Shown: positions 1 to 8,928 of the stretch, one piece after another
How positions within the stretch are numbered: the stretch's first letter is position 1
Layout of the letters: every line of letters begins with the position of its first letter
Source of the DNA: Bacillota bacterium
GTDB lineage: Bacteria > Bacillota > Clostridia > Christensenellales > CAG-138
Assembly: GCA_023458615.1 (NCBI GenBank)
Contig: JAEWYV010000224.1
Coordinates: 1 to 19,199 of the forward strand
Length of the DNA: 19,199 nucleotides
Reading direction: 5' to 3'
Made by a program: the position numbers and the translations under genes
The notes under the pieces: model-generated
What the model saw: the letters and a program-made list of their open reading frames with translations, nothing else
Told to the model about the DNA's origin: nothing
The model's database searches: none

Positions 1-656
1 GCCTTCTCGCCGTTAGCACGGGCGAAGGAATTGACGAACTCTTTAAGGCACTCGCGGTTGACGCGCTGATCTCCGGCGGGCAGACGATGAACCCGAGTAT
101 CGAATCCATTGCCGCCGCAATCAATAAGATCAACGCGCGGAACGTATTCGTTCTGCCAAACAACTCCAACATCATACTCGCGGCGCAACAGGCAAGCGAA
201 CTCACGGAAAAGGGCGTTGTTCTGATTCCGACCAAGACTATCCCGCAGGGAATTGCCGCCTGTATGGCGTATTCCAAGGATGCGTCGGTTGCCGAGAACG
301 AACAGGCAATGAAGAGCACGATTGAGGATGTCATCAGCGGCGCTGTCACCTATGCTGTTCGCGACACCAAGTTTGACGGTAACTCCGTGAAAAAGGGCGA
401 CATGATCGGGCTCATCAACAACCACCTCTCCGTTTCGGGGACGAGCGTTGAAGAGGCGACCATGGCACTTGTGCGCAAGATGATCGCCGAGCGCGGAGAC
501 GAAGCCTGCACCGTGACCCTTTACTTTGGTGAAGGTCAGACAGAGGAGAACGCGCAGGAGATTGCAGACAAATTGCAGGCAGAATTTGCGGACGCAGAGT
601 TCACGGTTCTAACCGGTGGTCAACCACTGTATTACTACTATATCGCAGTTCAGTAA
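1..656 (+). CDS. fakA: Fatty acid kinase subunit FakA (DAK2/YloV family), C-terminal part
   Basis: The open frame runs in from the left edge (first full codon at base 3), so the N-terminal half, with the DAK2-type nucleotide-binding domain, lies outside the window. About 217 residues remain of a family usually near 550. Just before the Met codon at 87 the frame reads GEGIDELF and then SGGQTMNPS, the conserved GGQTMNPS block of YloV/FakA proteins, so 87 is an internal Met and not a start. The C-terminal segment ends GGQPLYYYYIAVQ, typical of the family. FakA phosphorylates fatty acids held by a FakB (DegV-type) carrier, feeding exogenous fatty acids into phospholipid synthesis in the cytoplasm; this is family knowledge. 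In Bacillus the order yloV then recG is also found nearby, which supports the call. A strong terminator follows at 681-720. Confidence 0.93.
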   Translation, partial: LLAVSTGEGIDELFKALAVDALISGGQTMNPSIESIAAAINKINARNVFVLPNNSNIILAAQQASELTEKGVVLIPTKTIPQGIAACMAYSKDASVAENEQAMKSTIEDVISGAVTYAVRDTKFDGNSVKKGDMIGLINNHLSVSGTSVEEATMALVRKMIAERGDEACTVTLYFGEGQTEENAQEIADKLQAEFADAEFTVLTGGQPLYYYYIAVQ

Positions 657-680
657 TCGCGAAGGCAAAACGGCTTTACA

Positions 681-720
681 GCCGGCGACGGAACGACGTG
701 TTCCCGTCGTCGGCTTTTTT
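681..720 (+). terminator. Intrinsic terminator after fakA
   Basis: An 11-bp stem (681-691 GCCGGCGACGG with 704-714 CCGTCGTCGGC, one G-T wobble) closes a 12-base loop and is followed directly by six T at 715-720. It lies 25 bases past the fakA stop and separates fakA from recG. Confidence 0.93.
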
Positions 721-773
721 AACGGGTTACCGTTGCAGAATGGCAAGCCATATGAGGATATAAGGGAGAAGAC

Positions 774-2780
774 ATGCTGGATTCACCCCTGACGAGCGTA
801 AAGGGAATCGGGCCAAAGCGCGCGGAGCTGTTTGAACAACTCGGCGTATTTTGTGTACGTGATTTGCTCTATCGGCTGCCGCGAGACTATCTGGATTACT
901 CCAAGGCCATACCCATTGCGCAGTTGGTCAACGGGCAAAGCGCAGCGGTTCAGGTTCGTATCTGCGGGCAAACGCGCTTCTTTCGCAAAAAAGGCATGAC
1001 CATGCTCTCCGTTCCGGCGCAGGACGAAACAGGCAAGATTACGCTCAAGTGGTTCAACCAGCCATACCGCAGCAGTCAGCTCAAAAACGGCGAGATTATC
1101 TATGCCTGCGGACGTGTGCTCAAAAAAAATGGTAACTCTCTTCTGAATCCGTCTCTTTCGCCGGCGCTGCCCGGCATCGTTCCGATCTATGCAACCATCA
1201 AGGGCGTCAATCAACGCGCTTGGCGGGATAGTATGTTTGCCGCTTTGGAGAGCGTCTGGGATCAAATATCTGATCCGCTGCCAAGGTCGGTTCAGGAGCG
1301 GTATTCGCTGGTTCCGCTTGCGCTCGCGCTGCGGCATGCGCATTTTCCCTTCAGCAGGGAAGCGCTGGAACTTGCGCGTAAGCGATTGGACTTTGAGCAG
1401 ACACTGCTCTATTTCATCATTGTAGAGTTGCAAAAGTCAGAGCGTCTGCGCCAGAATGGATTCGCGTTTGACACGAGCGGCGTGCTGGAGAAATTCGAGC
1501 AAAAGCTGAAGTTTCAACTAACAGAGGCACAGCGCCGTGTGATTGCCGAGATTTCGGCGGATATGCAACAGACGGTCCCTATGAACCGGCTATTGCAGGG
1601 CGATGTTGGTTCGGGCAAGACTGCGGTTGCCATGTTTGCCCTTTGCGTTGCCGCGGCGAACGGAAAGCAGGGGGTACTGCTCGCGCCAACGGAGATTTTA
1701 GCCGAGCAGCATTATATCAATCTTTGCGAAATCTTTGGCGAAACGGTTGTGCTGCTCAAAGGCGGCATGAAAAAAGCGCAGCGGGACGAGGCGCTCAAGC
1801 GTATTGCCGACGGCAGCGCCCTCTTCATTACGGGCACACACGCGTTGCTATCCGAGGATGTGCGCTTTAACGACCTAGGCTGCATCGTAACAGATGAGCA
1901 GCATCGTTTTGGCGTTCGTCAACGCGCGGCGATCCTCGAAAAAGGTACGCGTCCGGACATGATTGTGATGAGCGCAACGCCGATTCCCCGTACGCTGGCA
2001 CTAATTCTATATGGCGATCTTGACATCTCGGTGATCGACCAGCTGCCGCCCGGGCGAAAGCCGATCAAAACCAGCGTCATCCCCGCGGAAAAACGGGACG
2101 ATATGTATCAATACATCGCGAAACAGGCAAAAGAAGGTGTGCAGAGTTATATCGTTTGCCCGATTATCGAGGAAAGCGAATCCATCGAATGCCCGAGCGT
2201 GGATGCGCTCTTTACTGAACTCAAGCAAAAACAGCCGGAGTTGCGACTAAAAAAACTGCACGGGCGCATGAAAGAAGCGGAGAAGGATGCGGTCATGCGC
2301 GCATTTCGCGCGGGAGAAATCGACGCGTTGGTCACCACTACAGTCATCGAGGTCGGCGTTCACGTTCCCAACGCCTGCATTATGGCGATTGAGGGTGCGG
2401 AGCGATTCGGACTCTCGCAGCTGCATCAGCTCCGGGGGCGTGTCGGCCGGAGCGCAAAACAGGCGTATTGCTTTCTGCTCTATGGTGTGCAGAGCGAACT
2501 GGAAAACGAGCGTATGCTGACCATGACGCAGACCAACGACGGATTTGAGATTGCGCAGAAGGATTTGTCGCTTCGCGGCCCTGGTGATTTCATCGGAACA
2601 CGACAGCATGGCGACGGTGCGGAAGGGCTTCTTGCGGGCGCTATGGATACAAAACTGCTCGAGCAGGCGTCCAGAGCCGCGCGGGAGATACTCGGCGCGT
2701 CAAGCGAGGAGAGCGCGCGCCTGATCGAACTGGCGGGCGAACGATATGGTAGCATGTTGGGCGATATTGCCATGAATTAG
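774..2780 (+). CDS. recG: ATP-dependent DNA helicase RecG
   Basis: A 668-residue protein of normal RecG length (about 680). It remodels stalled replication forks and branch-migrates Holliday junctions. The N-terminal region carries the expected SVKGIGPKRAELF segment (wedge/OB part, residues about 1-230). The SF2 motor follows, with Walker A GDVGSGKT at residues 276-283, the RecG-specific DEQH box at 374-377 followed by RFGVRQR, the SATPIPRTL motif, and the C-terminal helicase lobe with QLRGRVGR. The end (RGPGDFIGTRQHG) matches the family's TRG region. The ATG at 774 is preceded by AAGGGAGAAG at good spacing. No convincing -35/-10 pair was found in the 50 bases between the fakA terminator and this start, so its promoter is unclear. 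No hairpin terminator follows; there is only a T run at 2785-2790. Confidence 0.97.
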   Translation: MLDSPLTSVKGIGPKRAELFEQLGVFCVRDLLYRLPRDYLDYSKAIPIAQLVNGQSAAVQVRICGQTRFFRKKGMTMLSVPAQDETGKITLKWFNQPYRSSQLKNGEIIYACGRVLKKNGNSLLNPSLSPALPGIVPIYATIKGVNQRAWRDSMFAALESVWDQISDPLPRSVQERYSLVPLALALRHAHFPFSREALELARKRLDFEQTLLYFIIVELQKSERLRQNGFAFDTSGVLEKFEQKLKFQLTEAQRRVIAEISADMQQTVPMNRLLQGDVGSGKTAVAMFALCVAAANGKQGVLLAPTEILAEQHYINLCEIFGETVVLLKGGMKKAQRDEALKRIADGSALFITGTHALLSEDVRFNDLGCIVTDEQHRFGVRQRAAILEKGTRPDMIVMSATPIPRTLALILYGDLDISVIDQLPPGRKPIKTSVIPAEKRDDMYQYIAKQAKEGVQSYIVCPIIEESESIECPSVDALFTELKQKQPELRLKKLHGRMKEAEKDAVMRAFRAGEIDALVTTTVIEVGVHVPNACIMAIEGAERFGLSQLHQLRGRVGRSAKQAYCFLLYGVQSELENERMLTMTQTNDGFEIAQKDLSLRGPGDFIGTRQHGDGAEGLLAGAMDTKLLEQASRAAREILGASSEESARLIELAGERYGSMLGDIAMN

Positions 2781-2835
2781 TGCGTTTTTTAGCGAATAAA
2801 TTGCTGTGAATCTTTTTCAGGCGCTCATAATCTGT

Positions 2836-2864
2836 TTGACGGCATTTCCTGTTCATGTTATAGT
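2836..2864 (+). promoter_or_regulatory. Sigma-A-type promoter of the aminotransferase gene
   Basis: -35 TTGACG (2836-2841), a 17-base spacer, and -10 TATAGT (2859-2864) with an extended -10 TG at 2856-2857. The predicted transcript start near 2871 gives a leader of about 24 bases. Confidence 0.85.
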
Positions 2865-2894
2865 AACACTACTTTCGCAAAATAGGACGTGCTT

Positions 2895-4073
2895 ATGGAT
2901 TATCAAGGATTGCTTTCAAACTGTGTAAAACGCATTCCGCCTTCGGGGATTCGGAAGTATTTTGACCTGCTGGATGATACGCATATCAGCCTTGGTGTTG
3001 GCGAGCCGGATTTTCCGACGCCGGATCGCATCCGCAAGCTGGTCGCAGAGCGGCTCAAGAATGAGCGCGTACCATATTCCTCCAACTCCGGTGATCCGCA
3101 CTTAAGAGAGCTTATCCTTCGATTCTTGGATGAGAAGTATCACATTTCGGGATATGAGTCCATTGAAAATGTATTGATTACCGTCGGCGCAAGCCAGGCA
3201 ATCGATCTTGCCATGCGCGCGATCTTAAACCCTGGCGACGAAGTGATCTATCACGAGCCGTGCTATGTTTCCTATGTTCCGGCAATTGAGCTGGCGGGCG
3301 GTAAGGCCGTTGGCGTGCTCACCAAGCATGAAGATCGCTTCCGCTTATCGGCAGAGGCGCTAAAAGCTGCCATCACGCCCAAGACGAAAGCAATTCTTCT
3401 CGCGTTCCCGACCAACCCAACGGGAGCAATCATGGAACAGAGCGATCTGGAAGCGATTGCGGATGTTGTGCGCTGGACGGACATTCTGGTCATTACGGAT
3501 GAAATCTACGCGGAGCTGACCTTTAACGGCAAGCATCACGTTTCGTTTGCCGCAATTCCGGGCATGCTGGAGCGCACCATCGTACTCAACGGCTTTAGCA
3601 AGGCATTTTCTATGACTGGATGGCGCCTTGGCTACGCCGCGGGTCCGCAGGATCTGATCGCCGCCATGCGCAAGGTGCACCAGTTGATGATGCTCTGCGC
3701 GCCGACGCCTGCGCAGTGGGCGGGCATCGCCGCTCTGGAACAGGGCTTTGAAGACGATTTTGCCGACACCCGCTATATGATCAACGAGTATGAATCGCGC
3801 CGCAGATATATCATCGACGCGTTTAACTCCTACGGCTTGGAGTGCAATGAGCCGGAGGGCGCTTTCTATGTATTCCCGTCGATTCATTCAACCGGAATGC
3901 AGAGCGAGGCGTTCTGTGACGGACTGCTCGCGAGTAAAAAAGTGGTTACCGTTCCCGGTAGCGCATTTGGCGCGGCGGGAGAGGGGCATATTCGGTGCTG
4001 CTACGCTACCTCAATGGAACACATTGAGCAGGCGATGCTGCGCATTGGCGAATATCTCAAAGAGATTCGCTGA
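2895..4073 (+). CDS. Pyridoxal-phosphate aminotransferase, class I/II (AspC/PatA-like)
   Basis: A cytoplasmic fold-type I aminotransferase of 392 residues, close to the usual 390. Visible PLP-site residues are N174 in FPTNPTGA, D202 and Y205 in TDEIYAEL, the Schiff-base lysine K236 in GFSKAFSMTGWRLGYA, and the substrate-carboxylate arginine R367 in GHIRCCYA. The N-terminal LGVGEPDFPTP block is typical of the PatA/aspartate aminotransferase subgroup. The amino donor and product cannot be read from sequence; aspartate, aromatic or N-acetyl-diaminopimelate-type substrates are all possible. The ATG at 2895 is chosen over an in-frame GTG at 2889 because AGGA (2884-2887) is 7 bases from the ATG but only one base from the GTG. 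It has its own promoter and terminator, so it is probably monocistronic. Confidence 0.93.
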   Translation: MDYQGLLSNCVKRIPPSGIRKYFDLLDDTHISLGVGEPDFPTPDRIRKLVAERLKNERVPYSSNSGDPHLRELILRFLDEKYHISGYESIENVLITVGASQAIDLAMRAILNPGDEVIYHEPCYVSYVPAIELAGGKAVGVLTKHEDRFRLSAEALKAAITPKTKAILLAFPTNPTGAIMEQSDLEAIADVVRWTDILVITDEIYAELTFNGKHHVSFAAIPGMLERTIVLNGFSKAFSMTGWRLGYAAGPQDLIAAMRKVHQLMMLCAPTPAQWAGIAALEQGFEDDFADTRYMINEYESRRRYIIDAFNSYGLECNEPEGAFYVFPSIHSTGMQSEAFCDGLLASKKVVTVPGSAFGAAGEGHIRCCYATSMEHIEQAMLRIGEYLKEIR

Positions 4074-4088
4074 TCCGAAGATGATTTT

Positions 4089-4124
4089 GCCCCGTCACGA
4101 AGATCGAGACGGGGCTTTTCTTTT
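4089..4124 (+). terminator. Intrinsic terminator after the aminotransferase gene
   Basis: A perfect 8-bp GC-rich stem (4089-4096 GCCCCGTC with 4108-4115 GACGGGGC) and an 11-base loop, followed by TTTTCTTTT at 4116-4124. Confidence 0.93.
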
Positions 4125-4139
4125 GCAGGCATATCATTT

Positions 4140-4145
4140 TATAAT
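4140..4145 (+). promoter_or_regulatory. Possible -10 element of the mutS2 promoter
   Basis: A perfect TATAAT stands alone upstream of mutS2. At 16-18 bases upstream there are only T-rich hexamers inside the preceding terminator's T tract, a poor -35 match. If used, the leader would be about 60 bases. Confidence 0.35.
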
Positions 4146-4213
4146 CACATAAGCTGTTCTTGTGAAAAGGCAAATGATTACAGTACCATTCCGACTTCTG
4201 TATTGGGGGATTT

Positions 4214-6568
4214 ATGATACAGGAAAAAACATATACAACACTGGAATACGATAAAATACTCAATCAGCTCAAACAGCATCTTGCCTCGGAAATCGGCATG
4301 GAGTTTGCGGAAAAGCTGCGCCCTGCCACAAACCTAAAGGAAGCGGAGACGTTGCAGGAGCAGACCTGGGAAGCAGAAAGCATCTACACCAGAACCGGCA
4401 GGACGCCAATCTCCGGCTTTCCCGATGTGCGTGAGCTTGTTGGGCGGATGCATGCGGCGCTCTTTCTGAGCACGCGCGAATTGCTCGCGGTTTCATCGGC
4501 AATGCGTGCCTCGCGCGAGGCAAAGGAAATCCTTCAGGTGGGCGATGAAAACAGTCTATTGTGTAATCTTGCAAACCGCTTGACCTCGCACCGTTCGGTG
4601 GAAGAGGAGGTTTCCCGCTGCATCCTTGCGGAGGATGAAATTTCGGACAATGCCTCGCCGGAGCTAAGCCGCATTCGCAGACAGATGAAGATTGTCGGTG
4701 AACGTGTGCGCGAAAAACTGAACAACATGCTCAAGAGCAGCGCTACACAGAAATATCTGCAGGAGGCGGTTATCACCATTCGTAATGGGCGATATGTATT
4801 GCCTGTCAAAGCCGAATGCCGCTCGCAGATACCGGGCTTGGTGCACGACCAGAGCAGCAGCGGTGCGACATTGTTTATTGAACCTTCCGCAGTCGTTGAA
4901 CTGGGCAATGAAAACAAGCGGTTGCTGATTGAAGAAAAGAATGAGATCGAGCGGATTCTCTCCGGACTGACCGCGATGATTGCGCCGTTCGCGGATGAAA
5001 TTCATACAAGCTGCAACGTCATGGGCGCGCTGGATGTCATCTTTGCACGCGCGGTCATGGCCCGAGATCAGCGCGCGGTTCGTCCGAAACTCAACGAGAT
5101 GGGGCATATCCGTGTGATCCGCGGTCGTCATCCGTTGATTCCGAAGGATAAGGTGGTTCCCGTCGATATTTGGCTGGGTGAAACCTTCCGAACGCTCATC
5201 ATTACCGGCCCGAACACGGGCGGCAAGACCGTTACGCTCAAAACCGTCGGTCTCTTTGCCCTGATGGCGATGAGCGGAATGTTTGTTCCCGCAGACGAAG
5301 GGACAGAGATCTCCACGTTTGACTCCGTTTTTGCAGATATCGGAGATGAACAGTCAATTGAACAATCGCTGTCCACTTTTTCGTCCCACATGACGAATAC
5401 CGTACGCATTTTGGCGGAAGCGGATGAGCGCTCCCTGGTTTTGCTAGACGAGCTTGGCGCAGGAACAGACCCGATAGAGGGGGCGGCACTGGCGCAGGCG
5501 ATTTTGGAGCATTTGTATGAAGGAAAAACGCTGACCGTCGCAACCACACATTACAGCGAGATAAAAGCGTTTGCATTGATGCACGCCGGCATGCAGAATG
5601 CGTCGATGGAGTTTGACGTGGATCGGCTCTGCCCGACCTATCGTCTTTTTATCGGCATTCCGGGCAAAAGCAACGCGTTTGAAATCTCTAAGCGGCTGGG
5701 GCTGGGAGATGACGTTATCGCGCGCGCGCAGGATTTTCTACAGAAAAAGGATGTTGCGTTTGAAACCGTTCTTTCGGAAGCGGAGCAGGCGCGCCGCAGC
5801 GCGGAGAACGACAAGGAAGCAATTTATAAGCTGCGCATTGAAACCGAAAAGATCAAAACCGAACTGGAAAAAGAAAAGAAAAAGCTTGAGGATGAGAAAA
5901 CTCTGCTCAGGCAGAAGGCGCGCGAAGACGCGCGCCGGATGGTGCTGGAGACGCGTCAGGATATGGAGAAGCTCATCGTTGGGCTGCGCTCAATCGAAAA
6001 CATCGATCAGAAACAGTTGGAGCGCGCGGTGCAGACCTCGCGCGACGCATTGCGGAAGACTGAGGAGCGTCTCTATGAGCAGGCGATTCAGCGGGACACC
6101 GCGGGAACCGCTCCGGCGAGTGTGCATCCCGGCGAGCGCGTCAAGCTCATTACGCTAGGGCAGGAAGCAACCGTGCTGAAACCTGCGGACGCCAAAGGAG
6201 AAGTTTTGGTACAGGCAGGGGTGATGAAGCTGAGCATACCCTTGAGCGACATTCGCCCGCTTGAGCAAAAACAAAAGAAGCCGGCTACTTCCGCCAAGGT
6301 TACGCTCACGCAGGATCGCGGCAGTGCGCTCTCGCTCGATCTTCGCGGCAGCATGGTGGACGACGCTTGCCTAGAACTGGATCGCTTCATAGACAACGCG
6401 CTGATGACTGGCGTGCATGAGTTTTATGTGGTGCATGGCAAGGGAACCGGTGCGCTGAGAACCGGCGTGCAGGCGTATTTAAAGAATCATCCGCGCGTAA
6501 AGACATACCGCATCGGCGCCTACGGCGAGGGGGATGCGGGGGTAACGGTTGTTACGCTGAAATCCTGA
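4214..6568 (+). CDS. mutS2: Endonuclease/ATPase MutS2 with C-terminal SMR domain
   Basis: A 784-residue protein of the usual MutS2 length (about 780-790). It lacks the MutS mismatch-recognition domain and starts at the core/lever region. The ABC-type ATPase has Walker A TGPNTGGKT (residues 331-339) and Walker B LVLLDELGAGTDP. A long charged coiled coil (residues about 510-620) follows, then a KOW-like small domain. The C-terminal SMR domain begins near residue 706, with LDLRG at 708-712 and the HGKGTGALR motif. MutS2 proteins have been linked to suppression of homologous recombination and, in Bacillus, to splitting of collided ribosomes. Both rest on family knowledge; the sequence only shows that all the required domains are intact. 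GGGGGA six bases or less upstream of ATG 4214 fixes the start. It appears to be monocistronic, with terminators on both sides. Confidence 0.97.
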   Translation: MIQEKTYTTLEYDKILNQLKQHLASEIGMEFAEKLRPATNLKEAETLQEQTWEAESIYTRTGRTPISGFPDVRELVGRMHAALFLSTRELLAVSSAMRASREAKEILQVGDENSLLCNLANRLTSHRSVEEEVSRCILAEDEISDNASPELSRIRRQMKIVGERVREKLNNMLKSSATQKYLQEAVITIRNGRYVLPVKAECRSQIPGLVHDQSSSGATLFIEPSAVVELGNENKRLLIEEKNEIERILSGLTAMIAPFADEIHTSCNVMGALDVIFARAVMARDQRAVRPKLNEMGHIRVIRGRHPLIPKDKVVPVDIWLGETFRTLIITGPNTGGKTVTLKTVGLFALMAMSGMFVPADEGTEISTFDSVFADIGDEQSIEQSLSTFSSHMTNTVRILAEADERSLVLLDELGAGTDPIEGAALAQAILEHLYEGKTLTVATTHYSEIKAFALMHAGMQNASMEFDVDRLCPTYRLFIGIPGKSNAFEISKRLGLGDDVIARAQDFLQKKDVAFETVLSEAEQARRSAENDKEAIYKLRIETEKIKTELEKEKKKLEDEKTLLRQKAREDARRMVLETRQDMEKLIVGLRSIENIDQKQLERAVQTSRDALRKTEERLYEQAIQRDTAGTAPASVHPGERVKLITLGQEATVLKPADAKGEVLVQAGVMKLSIPLSDIRPLEQKQKKPATSAKVTLTQDRGSALSLDLRGSMVDDACLELDRFIDNALMTGVHEFYVVHGKGTGALRTGVQAYLKNHPRVKTYRIGAYGEGDAGVTVVTLKS

Positions 6569-6610
6569 TCGCTGGCATATCACGGCGAAATTTTGCACAA
6601 ACAGGTCTAT

Positions 6611-6660
6611 ACAAACGCCGCTCACTCGCTAGAGTTGCGGCGTTTGTGTGACAATTTTTT
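6611..6660 (+). terminator. Intrinsic terminator after mutS2
   Basis: A perfect 11-bp stem (6611-6621 ACAAACGCCGC with 6637-6647 GCGGCGTTTGT) and a 15-base loop. The T run (6655-6660) starts seven bases after the stem; wobble and A-T pairs at 6608-6610 with 6648-6650 can lengthen the stem toward it. Confidence 0.8.
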
Positions 6661-6666
6661 GCTTGG

Positions 6667-6696
6667 TTGGACAAACCGAAAAAACTCTGTTATACT
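6667..6696 (+). promoter_or_regulatory. Promoter of the response regulator-kinase-htrA operon
   Basis: -35 TTGGAC (6667-6672), an 18-base spacer, and -10 TATACT (6691-6696) with extended -10 TG at 6688-6689. The leader to ATG 6751 would be about 48 bases. No obvious direct repeat for a response-regulator box was recognised around it. Confidence 0.75.
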
Positions 6697-6750
6697 TGAC
6701 CCAAATGTGAGATCCAATAGATTTTCTCGATTAATTACGGAGGTGATCGG

Positions 6751-7428
6751 ATGGAAAACAATACCATTCTGGTCATAGATGACGACAGAAATATTCTCGC
6801 GATCATCGAACTTTATCTCAAAAAAGCTGGATTTCAGGTGTATACCTGTGCGGACGGAACCTCCGCTATGGCTGCGTTTCACGAGACAAAGCCTTCGTTG
6901 GTTGTGCTGGATATCATGCTGCCCGGGCGCGATGGCTGGGCCGTTTTGCACGACATCCGCATGGAGAGCGAAACGCCTGTTATCATGCTCACCGCCAAGG
7001 GCGACACGGGCGACCGCGTACAGGGGCTGGAGCTTGGCGCGGACGACTATATCAGCAAACCCTTCGACGCAAAGGAGCTGATTGCCCGTATCAAGGCCGT
7101 TTTGCGGCGCAGTACCCCGGCTGAACCGGCCAGAACCATCGCACTGCCAGGGCTAACGGTTTCGCTGGAAAATTACGCAGTAACGCTGGATGGACGCCAA
7201 CTCGAAATGCCGCCAAAGGAAATTGAGCTACTCTATTTTTTGGCAAGCCATACGGGCAAGGTGTTTACGCGTGAGCAGCTGCTAGAACAGGTTTGGGGAT
7301 TTGACTTCTTCGGTGATTCGCGAACGGTGGACGTGCATGTCAAGCGTATCCGCGAAAAACTCGGAGACGATCATGAGTGGGAGCTTCGCACCGTTTGGGG
7401 CGTAGGGTATAAATTCGAACAAAAGTGA
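6751..7428 (+). CDS. OmpR/PhoB-family response regulator
   Basis: A 225-residue two-component transcription factor. The receiver domain (residues 1-120) has the acidic pocket D10-D11-D12, phospho-acceptor D54 in VVLDIMLPG, T81 in IMLTAKG and K103 in ISKPFDAKE. The winged-helix DNA-binding domain (residues about 130-224) contains the PPKEIELLYFLASH recognition block, RTVDVHVKRIREKLG, and a GVGYKFE ending. The start ATG 6751 follows a near-perfect Shine-Dalgarno GGAGGTGAT. It is first in an operon with its kinase (15 bases downstream) and a HtrA protease, so an envelope or secretion stress regulon, like CssRS or WalRK in Bacillus, is likely by inference. Sequence alone does not tell which of these subgroups it belongs to. 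Confidence 0.95.
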   Translation: MENNTILVIDDDRNILAIIELYLKKAGFQVYTCADGTSAMAAFHETKPSLVVLDIMLPGRDGWAVLHDIRMESETPVIMLTAKGDTGDRVQGLELGADDYISKPFDAKELIARIKAVLRRSTPAEPARTIALPGLTVSLENYAVTLDGRQLEMPPKEIELLYFLASHTGKVFTREQLLEQVWGFDFFGDSRTVDVHVKRIREKLGDDHEWELRTVWGVGYKFEQK

Positions 7429-7443
7429 TAGTGATGCGGTAAG

Positions 7444-8928
7444 ATGCGCAAAGACTTTCTCAGAACGCTCTTTTCCCGAATGCTTGCAACCTATATGAGC
7501 CTTACGCTCGGGTTGCTGCTTCTCTCCGGCGTCATCGTCGGGGCGATGATGTCTGGTTTTGTGATGCGCCGTGAAAAGCAGAACATCGCAAATGAAATCA
7601 ACATCGTTACCGAGCTGTACTTTAACACAAAGAGCTCCATCGCCGGTGAAAACGCGGCGATTTTGGAACTGAATACAATCGCAAGACACTACGACGGACT
7701 GATTCAGTTCATCTCTGTTGACGGTGCCATGGCGCAATATGCCTCCGGATCGAAATGGAACGATGTTATGAATGTTCGATTCTCGGAGGAAGAGATATCA
7801 CGCATGCTGAACGCCGTCTCCGATTTGGACGCGAGCAGCGTGCGTTTTACGCAGAATAAGGGTTCGTTTCTGATGCTAGTTGGAACAAAACCCGTTGTGC
7901 GTGAAGGAATCGCGACGCATGTTGTGCGCTTTTACATTGATATAACCGAGGCGCACGGAGCAATTAATCTGGCCTATATCGAGGTTGTGCTCGTTTCGCT
8001 CATCGCCGTCCTGCTCTCCGTCATCGCCGTGTATTATACCACCGCGCGGTTGACACGACCGTTTATGGAGATCAATGAAACGGTGCAAAAGTACGCCAAG
8101 GGCGACTATAACATTCGTATTCCGATCAGCAGTGTGGAAGAGGCTACGCAGCTTGCGGTAAGCTTTAACAACATGGCGGATCAGCTGAAGGATCTGGAAG
8201 CGACACGACGAAGCTTTGTCGCTAACGTTAGTCATGAATTGCGAAGTCCGCTGACCAGCATGAAGGGCTTTCTGGAGGCAATGCAGGACGGAACCATAGG
8301 CCCGGAGGAGCACGATAAATATATCGGCATCGTTCTTTCGGAGACAAAGCGCATGGCGGGCATGGTCAATGATCTGCTTGATCTTGCCCGTATCGAGAGC
8401 GGCAAGACAGCGCTCAAGCTGGAAATCTTCGATATCAACGAGTTGATACGAAGAACGCTGATCACATTCGAGGCACGCATCTACGAGCAGCATCTTGAGG
8501 TGGATGTAAAGTTTGCGCAGGAGCAATATTATGTAGAAGCGGACAGCGCACAGATTTCGCAGGTGCTTCGCAACATCATTGATAACGCAATCAAGTATTC
8601 GCCCGCGAGCAGTAAATTAAGAATCGCGACCTATGCTATGCGGCGCGAAGTTTACGTCAGCATACAGGATTCCGGTCAAGGCATACCGGAAGAGGATATT
8701 CCGCATGTATTTGACCGTTTCTATAAAGTCGAGAAGGCGCATACACCGAGCAAACAAGGCGGAACAGGCCTGGGGTTATCCATCGTAAAGCGCATTATCG
8801 ACCAACACAATCAAACCATCACGCTCAAGAGCGCGAAGGGAAAAGGAAGTACATTTACGTTTACGCTCAAGCGCGCGCCAATTCCAAAGCGCACGCCGCA
8901 GGACGGAGGAAAAAAGAATGGAATATAA
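7444..8928 (+). CDS. Membrane sensor histidine kinase (HAMP-HisKA-HATPase)
   Basis: A 494-residue kinase, partner of the upstream response regulator. Layout: a membrane segment at about residues 14-40, an extracytoplasmic sensor of about 135 residues (41-175, fold not recognised), a second membrane segment at 176-199, a HAMP linker at about 200-253 (TRPFMEINETVQKYAKGDYN), and HisKA with phospho-acceptor H264 in NVSHELRSPL. HATPase_c follows with N-box QVLRNIIDNAIKYSP, G1 DSGQGIPEED and G2 GGTGLGLSIVKRI. There is no PAS domain between HAMP and HisKA, unlike WalK. All catalytic boxes are intact. The ATG lies 15 bases after the response regulator stop and has only a poor Shine-Dalgarno site, so translation may depend on coupling. 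Its 3' end overlaps htrA by 11 bases. Confidence 0.95.
   Translation: MRKDFLRTLFSRMLATYMSLTLGLLLLSGVIVGAMMSGFVMRREKQNIANEINIVTELYFNTKSSIAGENAAILELNTIARHYDGLIQFISVDGAMAQYASGSKWNDVMNVRFSEEEISRMLNAVSDLDASSVRFTQNKGSFLMLVGTKPVVREGIATHVVRFYIDITEAHGAINLAYIEVVLVSLIAVLLSVIAVYYTTARLTRPFMEINETVQKYAKGDYNIRIPISSVEEATQLAVSFNNMADQLKDLEATRRSFVANVSHELRSPLTSMKGFLEAMQDGTIGPEEHDKYIGIVLSETKRMAGMVNDLLDLARIESGKTALKLEIFDINELIRRTLITFEARIYEQHLEVDVKFAQEQYYVEADSAQISQVLRNIIDNAIKYSPASSKLRIATYAMRREVYVSIQDSGQGIPEEDIPHVFDRFYKVEKAHTPSKQGGTGLGLSIVKRIIDQHNQTITLKSAKGKGSTFTFTLKRAPIPKRTPQDGGKKNGI

Noticed and set aside
783..1433. A 216-codon minus-strand open frame within recG
   Set aside because: It is fully antisense to recG, shows no family motif and has no ribosome binding site; it is a shadow of the recG coding pattern.
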